From the NCBI GenBank assembly GCA_016648135.1, contig JADDOH010023049.1, positions 1 through 64,000 on the forward strand: a stretch of 64,000 nt of DNA. The letters run 5' to 3'. The notes under the pieces were generated by a model. The model was given only the letters and a program-made list of their open reading frames with translations. It searched no databases and had not been told where the DNA came from. Made by a program: the position numbers and the translations under genes. This document shows, piece by piece, positions 1 to 10,307 of this stretch; positions within the stretch are counted from its first letter, which is position 1, and each line of letters begins with the position of its first letter. The stretch is from Agrypnia vestita (Eukaryota; Arthropoda; Insecta; Trichoptera; Phryganeidae).

Positions 1-286
1 AAAAAACATTTTAAAATTATAATTTCGAGCGAACAACATCTCAGTCATCAACTCAAAAGAGTTAGACAAAAACTATCTCATATTTGAGTTGCTGACATCA
101 GTAGTGGGCTACATTACATAATTCAAATTTTGAAAAAAAGTAGGTTAAAGTTTTGTCTTGGTACATTTTTTTACCGCTTTTACAGAATGTACAAATGGAT
201 CATACATAAGTAGTAGCGAAGGGAATAACTTTATTTCTGAATGAAGACTTCAACACGCACACGTTCACCAATTTGAACACTACAAT
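1..286. other. Left-edge AT-rich sequence with a hairpin
   Basis: No gene is seen. Positions 45-93 hold a short inverted repeat (GTCATCAACTCAAA against TTTGAGTTGCTGAC), which looks like a degraded mobile-element end. Confidence 0.3.
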
Positions 287-319
287 GTGTTCACTTCATT
301 TGTAGTCCTACTAGACAGA

Positions 320-545
320 GCGGACCATCCCTCGCGTGCGGCGAGTGAGCGAGTGCTCTCTAGTTCGCGAGCGCGGAGCTCTCCCCACTCGCGATCGCGC
401 GGAGCGCTCCCCACTCGCGAGCGAAACCCATCGTTCGCGTGCGCGAGCCTTCGCCGCTCTGATCTCCGATACTCTGTGCAGTCGTCCTTGACGTTTCGCC
501 GCGAGCACTGGTTGTGGCGGGCGCGACGCGCAAACACGAATGAAT
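320..545. promoter_or_regulatory. CpG-rich island upstream of the zinc-finger gene
   Basis: This is a sharp island of CpG-dense sequence in AT-rich surroundings. It contains a tandem near-duplicate of about 27 bp (GAGCTCTCCCCACTCGCGAT and GAGCGCTCCCCACTCGCGAG). Open frames on both strands here follow from base composition and look arginine- and serine-rich rather than protein-like. A promoter or CpG-rich transposon origin is possible; neither is proved. Confidence 0.35.
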
Positions 546-1157
546 GCCATATTGTATCCTAGTTTTTGATGTCGTGTTTATTTATAATATAATTGATCCT
601 TATTTATAATATAATATATTATAACGTACACGTTATAATAGTATGATATATTACAACTTGTATATGTATATACATATATAATATGGGTATTTATATACCT
701 TAAATCTTTAATGCGTGTGGTTACTTATAAAACAACACTTAATTAAAGCTGGAAACAAAAATAAACATAAAAGAGTTTTAAAAACAATATTTTAACATAG
801 AATGCTATAATAATCACACAAGGTGCAATGAATTAAAAATGTTTGTAAACAAATTTAATGTTTATCTAAAAAGTCGCGTACACACTGATAAAAATAGATT
901 TTAAATGTTTTGAAAACCGCATCCAAAAAAAATATTTTTTAACTTACTAAAACACTCGTCGTATGTTATTAAAATGTTTCACTAATTCAAAGATGTTAAT
1001 TAAATACCGATAGTTAAAATAAAAAAACAACTCACGAAATACCAAAAAATCAACTAATCACTCAATATAGTGCGAGTACAAAAAGGTACCTTTGTTGAAC
1101 CTTTGTAATAGGCTAATACAATGTACTGAATGTACCCATTGACCCATTCACTTAAAT

Positions 1158-1373
1158 TTAATGGTCGCGTTCATATTTGTATGTGCGGTGGCGCTCCCAT
1201 ACTCACTGTGCTGAAAATTCAAAATGTGTCATTCAATTCATACTACATTGTGCGTTTTGTGCGATGTGCGTTTTGTGCGATGTGCGTTTTGTGCGATGTG
1301 CACATGTGTAATGTGTAGTGTGTGCAAAGGAGCACCGGCCGTCGCACATACAAATATGAACGCGACCGTATGG
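1158..1373. repeat. Long hairpin, about 40-bp arms
   Basis: ATGGTCGCGTTCATATTTGT near 1160 reappears in reverse complement near 1371. The arms run about 1160-1200 and 1328-1371, and the loop carries the 16-bp tandem repeat. This is likely a nested foldback or MITE. Confidence 0.7.
1250..1297 (+). repeat. Three exact tandem copies of a 16-bp unit
   Basis: GTGCGTTTTGTGCGAT is repeated at 1250, 1266 and 1282 without a mismatch, in the loop of the 1158-1373 hairpin. Confidence 0.9.
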
Positions 1374-1446
1374 GTCCGCTTTGTACTGCGTAGGACTACA
1401 AATGAAGTAAATGTGCGATTAAAAACGTGTGTAGTGTACGCTTCAG

Positions 1447-1468
1447 TACAATGTAGTACTACATTGTA
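1447..1468. repeat. Perfect 22-bp palindrome close to the first exon
   Basis: The arm TACAATGTAGT is followed immediately by its exact reverse complement. It lies about 85 bp before the start codon at 1554 and could be a dimeric factor site or a replication-slippage product. Confidence 0.7.
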
Positions 1469-1553
1469 GTACTTAGTACAGAGCGGACCCATCGCTAATG
1501 GACAGACGCATTTTGACGTTACTCGCGATTTGTTCCCTGTAAGATCTAACAGC

Positions 1554-1710
1554 ATGGACAGCGCCGGCCCAGATATTGCTGCCGTCAAGTCCGAGCCAGG
1601 GTCTGCAGCCGGGAGCGGCGATGAAGAGCTCTACACTGATGTGGACATATCGTGTCCTGACATCAAGCAGGAGTGCGCGGAGTACTCCAGGAGGGCCGAG
1701 CAGCGCGCCG
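1554..1710 (+). CDS. Zinc-finger gene, first coding exon (copy A)
   Basis: This exon encodes a short acidic N-terminus beginning MDSAGPDIAAVK, with an IKQE stretch. The ATG at 1554 is chosen because the matching copy at 4816 starts at the same codon. The coding part is 157 bp and ends in phase 1 at a strong donor, GTAAGT at 1711. The only in-frame stop follows inside the intron (TAA of GTAAGTAA). Joining to the acceptor at 5690 keeps the frame into the C2H2 array. Such lysine-glutamate acidic leaders are common before insect zinc-finger arrays, but no named N-terminal domain such as ZAD or BTB is seen. The likely product is a nuclear DNA-binding protein; its function is unknown. Confidence 0.75.
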
Positions 1711-2662
1711 GTAAGTAATTGATTCCCTGATTACTTTAACGTGAAGTAAAATACCCGTACGTGTCGCTTTAAATGTACTAAGCGCTTCATTCTTAAAACA
1801 AAGATATTGTTAAATGTTGCCCCAACAATCAAAAATAATTAGGACAAATATATTTATGACCGTTTAATTACCTAATTTACAATATTATTTTTATATAATT
1901 TTATACGAGACCTTTGGGAAGTAGTCGTGGATCTACAGGGTTAATGTGACAGGTCGATTGAAGAGTAAGGGATTTATCAACACTTGTCATTAAAAACTCA
2001 AGGCGGGAAGCATAAATTGCATTCTGTGTTTCTTTGACTACATAGACATTGGTTCAGTTTCACTTTTCATCATAATAATGTTTTCATCACGGTAATGGCA
2101 TATAACCATTGAATATCTAACTGCGTATATAAAAATGTTGTTACACACACGCGGATTGGGCTGAATTGTAGATGGCGGGCTCCATAACAGATCTTTTTGA
2201 GAGAAGTATCCACGGCGTAGTTGAGTGTCCTGATTTCCAAATGAAACAGAATTGACTCAAGCGAGTAATAATTAGTTATTACGCTTAAAAGTTTAGAGGA
2301 AGCGTATGGTAGAGTAGGTACCATGTCAGTTACTATGGAGTGTCCTGCAGGAACACGGTATAGACGGCAATATATAATGGCCAATTCAAGCCTTTTACAA
2401 GGAAAGCAGATGTTGTGTCAGAATAGCAGGTCGGAAGTCGAGCGAGTTTGGGCAGCGTGTGAACACGCGCTGCTTCGTTACTGCAGCTTTGCGCCCTAGA
2501 CCATTCTTTCATTTTTTTTTAAATCGGGACTTTTTAAAGCGCCGCGCGACGCGGGACGAATTATTAAGAATCGGGACTGTCCCGCCAAAAGCGGGACATC
2601 TGGTCACGTTATATATACAGAGAGATACAATACGAGGTATACTAAATGTGACGCACAGATAC
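1711..2662 (+). other. Intron sequence with no recognised gene
   Basis: AT-rich intronic DNA follows the exon A donor. Around 2460-2600 it becomes more GC-rich (AGCGCCGCGCGACGCGGGAC), probably repeat-derived. No protein similarity is recognised. Confidence 0.5.
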
Positions 2663-2742
2663 AAAACCGCCACTATCCATATGGAGCTCATATGGATAGT
2701 GGCGGTTTTCCATATGGAGCTCATATGGATAGTGGCGGTTTT
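2663..2742. repeat. 47-bp near-perfect palindrome plus an extra arm
   Basis: AAAACCGCCACTATCCATAT pairs with its reverse complement around GAGCTC (2663-2709). The right arm is then repeated directly to 2742, giving three arms. The structure suggests a small foldback element that grew by slippage. Confidence 0.8.
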
Positions 2743-3018
2743 GCGTCCATACGCCACAAATGAGGAATATGTCATTATTACAAGTTTTTTTCAGGGTCAA
2801 ATATACCGGATGTTTTAATAATAATAATAGGTCTTTATTTCAGCTTGTTGAGAATAGATTCTCACCTCGCCATATAGATATATATACATACAAGTAAAAA
2901 TAGAAAACCAACAACAGACATACAAGTAGAATAAGAAATAAAAACATGTCGAAATTAAAATAGAATGTAGAAAATAATAATAAAAATAGATAAATACATA
3001 AAAAATAATGGAGAACAG

Positions 3019-3745
3019 TCACTGTTGCATAATTAGTGTCCAACTTTTATGCATTGGGGAGTCAAGCCACATAGCAGCTGCTTGAATATTGGAGTTGCTA
3101 GACCCCCACTTCCTCTTTCTTGCGCTAGCTATCTTCAGTCGTTGGAAAGCAGCAAAGCCATGGACCCTGTGTTCTGCGAACATGTGAGATGCACTGCAAC
3201 GCCAGGGTAGACCGAGCATTATACTGAAGGCATTATTATATTGCACTCTCATAGAGTTGTAGGACAGCATAGTGTGTCTGCACCACAGCTCACTTGTGTA
3301 TAGATTCGTGCAATAAGTAACCAAAAGGTATATTTTCACTTCGTTACTGCATCTAGAAATCTTCCTGGCTAGCATGTTGGACCTTACACTAATAGCTCTT
3401 CTCAGTCTTTCGATATCCTTAATGTCACATGAGTTGTCGCATATAATGTGACCAAGATATATAGTGTTGCTACTGGGCTCTAGAGTTTGGCCCGCCAGAG
3501 ACACGGGGAGGACGTTGTCGGGAGGCGAGTCACTTCGAAAAACAGAAGTGCCGATTTCTTGGAGTTATATATTATATTATGCTTACCTGCATAAACTTCG
3601 CAAATATTCAGCAACTTGCGCAGAGCTTTGATGGATGGGGCCAACAGCACCATATTATCCGCGTGACTTATGTGATTGACATAGATGACAGCCAACCCAA
3701 GCACTGATCAGACGTTCGCTTAGCTCATCCATATAAACATTAAAA
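3019..3745 (-). pseudogene. Reverse transcriptase, active-site and C-terminal part (dead)
   Basis: The fragment begins with VYMDELSERLISAW, reaches a degraded catalytic box reading HADNMVLLAPS where the family has YADDM, then continues through YLGHIICD, ERLRRAISVRSNMLAR and VQYNNAFSIMLGLP to a stop at 3019. At least two frameshifts, near 3700 and 3490, break the frame. Loss of the second aspartate (DD to DN) would by itself inactivate the polymerase. The clade assignment (CR1/Jockey group) is from recall of similar insect proteins. Confidence 0.8.
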
Positions 3746-4284
3746 AAAACTAACCCATAAAAACCAAGTTTTTATTATACTCGCTTTCTTTGTTAAATAT
3801 AACAACAATTAAAGACGAATTAAAACATATAACATAACACTAAACTTACAGTAATTTAATATATTTCCAAAATGTCAGATGTTTTGAGCTTTGATAAGAC
3901 ACTTCACGCTTTGAAGATTCTAAAAACATATTTCAGTCGATTTACATTTTAGAAATTCGTAGTGAAGTACCTATTATGTACACCGACGGAGTAATTCAAA
4001 TTATCAAATATTCCGAGACGTTATCGGGCCGCCGTTACTAGTAATCAAACTTTGGTAATGATTCCAATTTGAAAAAAACATTAAAATTTCTAAAAATCCG
4101 AAAGTATACTATAATTATTAAAAATTTTAACGAAAATTTGATAGATCTTCTTGATCGTCGCCACGAGTCTACTTGCAAAGTTTCAGCTCGATTGGATAAC
4201 GGGAAAAGGGTTAAAAATCGATCCAAAGTTTTTTCGACGGCAAGCCGGCAAGCAAGCAGATGCCACGAGTTAAAAGAAAGGAAG
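3746..4284. mobile_element. Insertion splitting the reverse transcriptase
   Basis: The enzyme reads well up to RQGESMPPV at about 4290 and resumes with VYMDELSER at about 3740, so the roughly 540 bp between is an insertion or replacement. It is AT-rich and includes the phrase TTTCAGCTCGATTGGATAAC. No terminal repeats could be fixed by eye, so its class is unknown. Confidence 0.5.
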
Positions 4285-4650
4285 TAAGAACTGGAGGCAT
4301 TGACTCTCCCTGCCTGACCGCGCTAGTCAGCAAGAAAGGCTTCGAGCTTGCCCCGTTCCATTGAACAACGTTCTCCTGTTTGCTGTGCCAGATGGCAAGG
4401 ATTCTGATGAATGGTGCGGGAACTCCTCTAGCATATAACTTATTCCATAGGTTATTATGGACCACCCTATCGAATGCTTTACTCAGGTCCAAAAACAGGC
4501 ATAGACGGTAGTTTTCCTCTGCTTATAATACTCTATGGTCTGTTTTACACTATAAATTGCAGTATCAGTATCCGTGGAATACCCAGACTTAAAACCCATT
4601 TGATTATCCTGAGTACCAAGTTTGTTATGTATGCACTGTTTTTATACTGT
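4285..4650 (-). pseudogene. Reverse transcriptase, finger/palm part (dead)
   Basis: On the minus strand the translation gives NQMGFKSGYST, then YSVKQTIEYYKQRKTTVYA, then DLSKAFDRVVHNNLWNKL with the first catalytic aspartate, and RQGESMPP, which corresponds to the GxPQG turn. A frameshift near 4490 separates the first part from DLSKAFD. This piece joins, in family order, to the fragment at 3745-3019. Confidence 0.75.
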
Positions 4651-4815
4651 CTACTAATCAATTTTATTACATTTTTAAAATGTGAGCACTTTGATTAACT
4701 ATACCGGGATAGTTGCCCTTGAACTAGTTAAGTAGAACTTGTAGATATCATTTTGTGACAAGATTTCAGTATTTTTTAAAAAATTTGTTCTTACGCAGCA
4801 ACCGGCAGTAGCAGC

Positions 4816-4972
4816 ATGGCCAGCGCCGCCCCAGATATTGCTGCCGTCAAGCCCGAGCCAGGGTCTGCAGCCGGGAGCGGCGATGAAGAGCTCTGCACTG
4901 ATGTGGACATATCCTGTCCTGACATCAAGCAGGAGTGCGCGGAGTACTCCAGGAGGGCCGACCAGCGTTCCG
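4816..4972 (+). CDS. Zinc-finger gene, first coding exon (copy B)
   Basis: This is a near-identical duplicate of the exon at 1554-1710: the same 157-bp coding length, the same phase-1 end and the same acidic sequence with few changes (ASAAPDIAAVK, VKPEPG, ELCTDV, RADQRS). The donor is GTTAGT at 4973. A pyrimidine-rich acceptor-like site (TTGTTCTTACGCAG, ending 4798) lies just upstream, so it could be spliced in as an internal exon as well as start a transcript. Either copy joins in frame to 5691. Alternative first exons or a decaying duplicate are both possible. Confidence 0.7.
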
Positions 4973-5690
4973 GTTAGTATATATGAAGAACATGCCGCTG
5001 CTTCGAATACTTCGAGGGAATGTATTACGGTTTAGTTGATTGACCTGATTTCAAAAATGAAGCTAATTAAAAAGTTAAACGAGTAAAACAGTTGCCAGCA
5101 TTAAAAATGTTTAAATCTTGAAATTTTCACCATATATCTTATTTGAGATGGTCTATCCAAACACAGATTTGGTTTACGCAGATCATTGATAAAAGAGACA
5201 CATACATTTTTTTAAATGTTTTTTCGTGATATTTCGTTATTGTATTAGTGAATACTAACAAAAATTTGCAAAACTTATGTATTTTTGGATTTTAGATTTT
5301 TTAAAATTTAAATTATGTATGAATTACACTAAAAAAGCATGCCTTTGGCAAATTCTACGAATAAATTATTTCGTAAAGTTATCTGCTGTCTAAGGATTGT
5401 GCCATAACGTTCAATAAAATGATTCAGATGTCATCATTATTTACGATACTTTTAGTAAAAATAAATGCAAACTTTGATATTGTATAACTCCATATGTATT
5501 GATATTAGGTCATGGTTGCTTGAACATTTTCGACTCATAATCAAGGCAGAAATCCACCTGTTAAGTTTTGTGGACTAACTCTGTTACACCCTGTATATAT
5601 TTTTAAATTAGTTTAGTGAATGAAAGTGAAAAATCAATTTATTTATATATCTGTGGTCAACATTAATTACAAAAAAACTTTATTTTTCAG
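4973..5690 (+). other. Intron between exon copy B and the finger exon
   Basis: The intron ends in TATTTTTCAG at 5681-5690. Positions about 5505-5600 resemble the right half of the MITE at 43363-43617 (GGTCATGGTTGCTTGAACAT and TAATCAAGGCAG). No coding sequence is seen. Confidence 0.6.
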
Positions 5691-6799
5691 ATGATCTTCG
5701 TGGTCGTGATATTCTGCAAATTGAAACAAAGAACTCGGTGAATATTAGTGGTTATACTTCTACGCAAAAAGAAATTTTAAAATGTAACGAGCTTAAACAC
5801 TCTGGAAAAATAATAGAAAAAAAAACTAAAGAGAAACGTTTCTCATGTCCGTATTGTGAATATGTTTGTGCTAGTAAAACTGATTTAAAGAAGCACTCGC
5901 TTATACACACTGGAGAGAAACCATTTGCTTGCTCTCAATGTAGTTTTGCTTGTAGGCGAAGATCACCTTTAAGGTTACACGAGCTTACACACTCTGGTGA
6001 CAAACCTTTCTCGTGCTCTCAATGTAATTACACTTGCTCTCGGCTTGAATACTTAAAGAAACATTTTCTGAAACATTCTGGAGAGAAACCTTACTCCTGT
6101 TCTCAATGCAATTATACTTGTTCGCAGAAACATAACTTGAAAAGCCGCGAGCGAACACATACGGCAAAGAAGTATTTTTCTTGCGCTCAATGTAATTATT
6201 CTTGTTCTCAGCTACATTACTTAAAGAGACATGTTCTTACGCACAATGGAGAAAAACCTTACTCTCAATATGATTATAATTCTACGCAAAAAGCAAATTT
6301 AAAATGTCGCGTGCTTAAACACTCTGGAAAAATAAAAGAAAAAAAAACTAAAGAGAAACCTTTCTCATGTCCGCAATGTGAAAATGTTTGCACTACGAAA
6401 GCTGGTTTAAGGATACACTCGCTTATACACACTGGAGAAAAACCATTTACTTGCTCTCAATGTAGTTATGCTTGTAGGCAAATATCAACTTTAAGATTAC
6501 ACGAGCTTACACACTCTGGTGACAAACCATACTCCTGCTCCCAATGTAATTACACTTGCTCTCGGCTTGAATACTTAAAGAAACATTTTCTGAAACACTC
6601 TGGAGAGAAACCTTACTCCTGTTCTCAATGCAATTATACTTGTTCGCGGAAATATAGCTTGAACAGCCACGAGCGAACACATACTGGAGAAAAATATTTT
6701 TTTTGCGCTCAATGCAATTATTCTTGCTCTTATAAATCAAGCTTGAAGAGACACATGTATAAGCACACAAGCGATAAATCCTTTTCCTGCTCAGTGTAG
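5691..6799 (+). CDS. Zinc-finger gene, terminal exon: C2H2 array
   Basis: The exon opens at the acceptor AG (5689-5690) and is in phase with both first exons, giving DDLRGRDILQIETKNS before the array. Nine complete C2H2 fingers follow the CX2CX12HX3H plan with HTGEKP-type linkers; one more has lost its first zinc histidine (LKSRERTH), and two finger-like units lack the cysteines (around STQKEILK and STQKANLK). The array is two copies of a block of about 174 residues, the repeat starting at 5759 and 6281. The product is probably a nuclear sequence-specific DNA-binding regulator; the target is unknown. The frame ends at TAG 6797-6799, where finger homology is cut short, so the stop looks secondary. 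AATAAA near 7056 could serve for polyadenylation. Confidence 0.85.
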
Positions 6800-6985
6800 T
6801 TATTTTTTTTAAAGCGTCCACACTTAAACAAGTACCTGTTTGGACATACTGGAGAGAAGTATTTTTCGTGCTCTCATTGTACTTATACTTGTTAATAAAT
6901 CCATCGTAAAGAAACACCTGCTTACACATACTTTATAGAAACCTTCCTCCTGTTCTGAATGTAATTTCTTATTTGATAGGAATCT
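6800..6985 (+). pseudogene. Remnant zinc fingers beyond the stop
   Basis: Finger sequence continues after the stop in shifted frames: KRPHLNKYLFGHTGEKYFSC, then CTYTC followed by two stop codons, then KKHLLTHT and CSECNF. The first shift coincides with loss of two bases in the CSQC codons at about 6790. The ancestral protein therefore had at least two more fingers. Confidence 0.8.
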
Positions 6986-7429
6986 CTTCCCGTAATTTTT
7001 TAGGTTGTTCAAACACTTTCCAGACTTATGCAAGAATCTCCCGGGTTATCTTTTTAATAAAAATGACTCCTGGGGTTGCTATGCAATTAAAAATATTACC
7101 AGAATCCCAAGGCAAAAAAACTCGACGATTCACAGTAAATGTTAAAAATCCAAATAAATTCAAGAATGCAATCAAAAATGAAGAGTAACTTCTGATGGAC
7201 CATGCGCCCAAGGATTGGTCACCTCCTCACGACCAATATTCAGAGCTAAAGTAGTGTGTGCGGGTGCAGCCACTGCCGAACCTCATCCAGTGTGACCTGC
7301 TGTAACCCATTATATACCTAACCACTCTGGAGAAGATAAGGAGAAATCTAACCCATCATACAAAGTCCTGCCATAAATACTGTTACCAAGTAACAGAATG
7401 TTAGTAAACTTAGTAAAAACCACTACCAG
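6986..7429. other. Spacer without a recognised gene
   Basis: Only short chance frames are seen. A phrase near 7255-7300 (GTGTGCGGGTGCAGCCACTG) looks repeat-derived, but no family is assigned. Confidence 0.4.
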
Positions 7430-7490
7430 ATTTACGATCTACCGGTTTCGAGACGTACCGTCTCTTCGTCAGGACCAACACTACGCTACT
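7430..7490 (-). ncRNA. Hammerhead-ribozyme-like motif
   Basis: On the minus strand CTGACGA is followed by a perfect stem II, GAGAC-GGTAC-GTCTC, and then GAAAC, the conserved hammerhead core order. This phrase is typical of the repeat ends of Penelope-like elements. No Penelope coding sequence is seen beside this copy. Stems I and III were not confirmed. Confidence 0.55.
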
Positions 7491-7555
7491 ACATTCACAA
7501 CACTATACACCCCATCCATAGTATTGTCAAACTATCACCACTATTGTTTACCACT

Positions 7556-7612
7556 ATGGTTCATAATCAGTGAATGCTTGTCAGAGACAAGCATGCACTG
7601 ATTATGAACCAT
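7556..7612. repeat. 27-bp-arm hairpin with a 3-base loop
   Basis: ATGGTTCATAATCAGTGAAT pairs with ATGCACTGATTATGAACCAT around the sequence GTC-AGA-GAC. There is one mismatch in the arms. It lies 65 bp from the hammerhead-like motif and may belong to the same element. Confidence 0.8.
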
Positions 7613-7734
7613 TAAACTACTGAACAATTCAGGGATCTAACGAGAGAGAGTGAGAGGTGGCGGGGTCTTAAGTGGGTGTTACCACATCTCTTGTGAACGC
7701 TACATTGAACAAAGGGCTATATTTTTTTTTATTT

Positions 7735-8640
7735 TTTTTATTTAATTTATTTGGTAAAATGTACAAACTTAAGAGTATTCAATATAAATTAATTAATACA
7801 TATTTATATTACACGCTTACCCACTTTTAAATGAGAATTTATTCTCGTGTTTAAAAGTGGGGGCATTGTCTATTAGTAATGAAATCATAAGCGTAAGACA
7901 TTAGATTAAATAAGTAAGATATAGAAAAATAAACATTAGATTAAGTTATAAAAATTAAGAAATTAAATTAAGTAAGACAATTAAATTAAGTAAGAAATTA
8001 AGTACAAAATTACAAAAATGTGAGACATTAGAATAAGTAGATAAGGTATACACAAGGATACAATAAATTAAGTTATAAAAATTAATAATTAAGAAGGTAT
8101 TGTAATAACAGTTAAAAGTATATATAGATTGTTTTTGATAAGATTTTTTCATTGCGTTATTGTGATGGTTTTTTGTAGAAGATTTTTCAATTTAGTCTTG
8201 AATTTTCTATAATTTTTTTCCGTCTTCATTTCATTGGGAAGAACATTAAAGAATGATATTCCTTGATAAGAGAAATGGTGTTGGGCTGTGCTAGTATTAC
8301 ATTTAGATATCAAATTATTTCCAGCTGATCTCGGTCTATTACTAAAACATCCAAATGTTCTATTATTGATATACATTTTGTGTATTTGAAGTATCGCAAA
8401 TTTTTTATAGATTTGATTAATATTTGGGACGTTAAAAATGTTGAAAAGTTCCCTTGTTGGGAATATTGAGGGTTTCCTCAAAATCACTTTGATAATTACT
8501 CTCTGAACTATTTCCACTGGTAGTATATTATATGGAAAATTAATTTGGTTATTAATGAGAGGTACTCTATTATTCACCGCCTCCCTAATGTAAAAAAATT
8601 CTAAATTATACACAAACACCGAAAAACTGTTATCAAGTTT
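7735..8640 (-). mobile_element. 3' end of a non-LTR retrotransposon
   Basis: This is a 5'-truncated element: the C-terminal coding part at 8619-8149, then an AT-rich tail down to an A/T-rich end near 7735. The tail includes a hairpin at 7820-7862 (CCCACTTTTAAA and TTTAAAAGTGGG), a possible 3' recognition structure for the reverse transcriptase. Confidence 0.65.
8149..8619 (-). pseudogene. C-terminal domain of a non-LTR reverse transcriptase
   Basis: An open frame of 156 codons lacks the catalytic domains. It ends in the pattern usual for the end of ORF2 in Jockey/CR1-type elements: HFSYQGISFFNVLPNEMK, KNYRKFKTKLKNLLQ and a stop. The upstream part has ILPVEIVQRV and IFPTRELFNIF. Function alone is impossible because the polymerase core is absent. 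Confidence 0.65.
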
Positions 8641-8820
8641 TTGGATTATAATTTAAAAAAACCTTCATGTCACAAACGATGTTTTATAATATCTGTGTGT
8701 AGTTTTCTGGGATATTCTGCCGTGTATTTGTGACCTCTCTGACCGACGTTTCGGGTCCCATTGTTAGCTATGTATAATATGTTATATTGAATGAAAATAA
8801 ACGCTTTCATCAGCAATTGT

Positions 8821-8945
8821 TTACTCTTCAAATGATGTCATCTGCATCAGGCCTGATTTCTCAGACATGTTCTCCAACACTGACCACAATTCGTAGTCCA
8901 GCGGATTTAAATCTTGGCTTCCAGAAAGCCAATCTTCAGCTTTAA
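8821..8945 (-). pseudogene. Mariner-type transposase, C-terminal half of a split gene
   Basis: The translation reads KAEDWLSGSQDLNPLDYELW and then SVLENM before a stop at 8821-8823. The box DLNPLDY carries the third catalytic aspartate of the DD(n)D transposases. The upstream half lies at 13476-13600 on the other side of the piggyBac-like element. Removing the insert and one TTAA gives the in-frame junction HTPEFVKAEDW. Confidence 0.8.
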
Positions 8946-10307
8946 CCCTGGATAGGTAATCTTCGCCTGTGAGGCCGCTCTGATACGTTTTTTATAATTT
9001 ATTTCCAATGTTGGCGCTAATGTCGCGGCGATCGCTCGTGTAATCTCAGAACATGTTGAAACACGACCGGGAACGGACTTGCATTGAGTTATAGCCACTT
9101 GGATGGCCTGGGAGGCGAAGATTACCTTTAAAGGCTACTTTTTTTCTAAAACTATTTTTTTGTTTTTTTTCATATTATATTTGAAGTATTTTTCTATAAA
9201 GTTTTTTTTTTATTATTGGATGGATTCTATCGAAAGTCAAATAAGCCAATGGCTTCATGTTTACGATTCTGGAAGCGAAATTGAGGATAATTTGGAGTTT
9301 GAAGACGTGGATTCGGATGATAGTTTAGCCGACCCTTCATTTTTCTTAGACCTTGACGATGAAACAGCTGACAATGTGGTGAATGAGCACGAACAAGTGA
9401 ATATATTCCCAAGCTCTAGTCAATCTAGCCCGGTTCAGCAAGAAGATTAAAGGAACGTAGAAATGTCCGACTCGGATCCTGTAATAATTCTTCCTTCCAC
9501 GACCTTTGTTAACCTTTTGACCGCTAATTAAATGTATATGAAAAATACCCTCTGCGCGGGCCTCTTTTCGAAAGTCGTAATTCGACCGAACACCAATTTT
9601 AAAACGACATTTAGACATAGACAGACGCATCCTGTGTATGATTTATTAATTGAAAATACTTCTCAGATAATGCTGTTAATATAAACAGTCACTCGAGATG
9701 TTTAAATCGTTAAGATAACGTAAATATTGACTGAACAAAGTAATAGATCTGTAAAAAAGGCATTTGACTCACGAATTGTATCATGCTTTAGCGCCGCCAC
9801 ACGGCGACAAATATAAACAGATCGTTCATTTCGGTATCTCGCTCGGTCAGACGCTGCGCCGATATCTTCAATGTGCACGTACGATAGTATTTTTTTTCAA
9901 CGTTTCTTGAATATGTTTGAAAATAATGTTAATGGTCTCATTAAGTAATTTGGAAAATATAAACATACAAAACAGCGCAGTCCGCAGCGTGTTTTGACAA
10001 TCAAAAATTATTTTTGAATTTGTCACTCCGACATCACAGATTTACGATTGTTTATCTTAATGTTTTAGAATAGATAAATAATAAATTGAACGCAGGTTGC
10101 GGTGAATATATTATAAACAGAGAAATAAATCTCAAGTGAAGCTCACTATCAATGAAAGACCTCATTCTTATTACTCACCCGTGCTAAAGGGATTTAGAGA
10201 ACTGCTATATTACATCTATATTACACTCGTTTTTTGTTGATATTTAGGTACACAAACATTGGAGAACATGTTTTTGAGTTTGGAATAAATACTTAAATAC
10301 AATATAT

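Larger units (their letters stand above)
287..1412. repeat. Block bounded by about 37-bp imperfect inverted repeats
   Basis: The segment at 291-327 (TTCACTTCATTTGTAGTCCT and on through AGCGGACC) returns in reverse complement at 1371-1412. A direct copy of AGAGCGGACC with its flank recurs at 1480-1490, just before the first coding exon. The arrangement suggests a foldback element or promoter segments duplicated in inverted order upstream of the zinc-finger gene. About 542-1129 inside the block is plain AT-rich DNA with no gene seen. Confidence 0.55.
2818..4660 (-). mobile_element. Broken CR1/Jockey-type non-LTR retrotransposon
   Basis: Reading on the minus strand, reverse-transcriptase pieces appear in the correct family order: a finger/palm segment (about 4650-4285), then the active-site region and the C-terminal domain (3745-3019), then a non-coding tail that ends at 2818 in an ATT microsatellite after AATAAAG. 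The 5' part with the endonuclease is missing. Foreign sequence at about 3746-4284 splits the enzyme. The element lies between the two duplicated first exons of the zinc-finger gene, in antisense orientation to it. Confidence 0.8.

Noticed and set aside
280..562. Overlapping open frames of 79-91 codons in the CpG-rich island
   Set aside because: Open frames on both strands follow from few stop codons in GC-rich DNA. No domain or splice context supports them.
8725..8775. Hammerhead-like phrase CCCGAAACGTCGGTC (minus strand)
   Set aside because: The GAAAC part is there, but no CTGATGA box precedes it, so the core order is incomplete.
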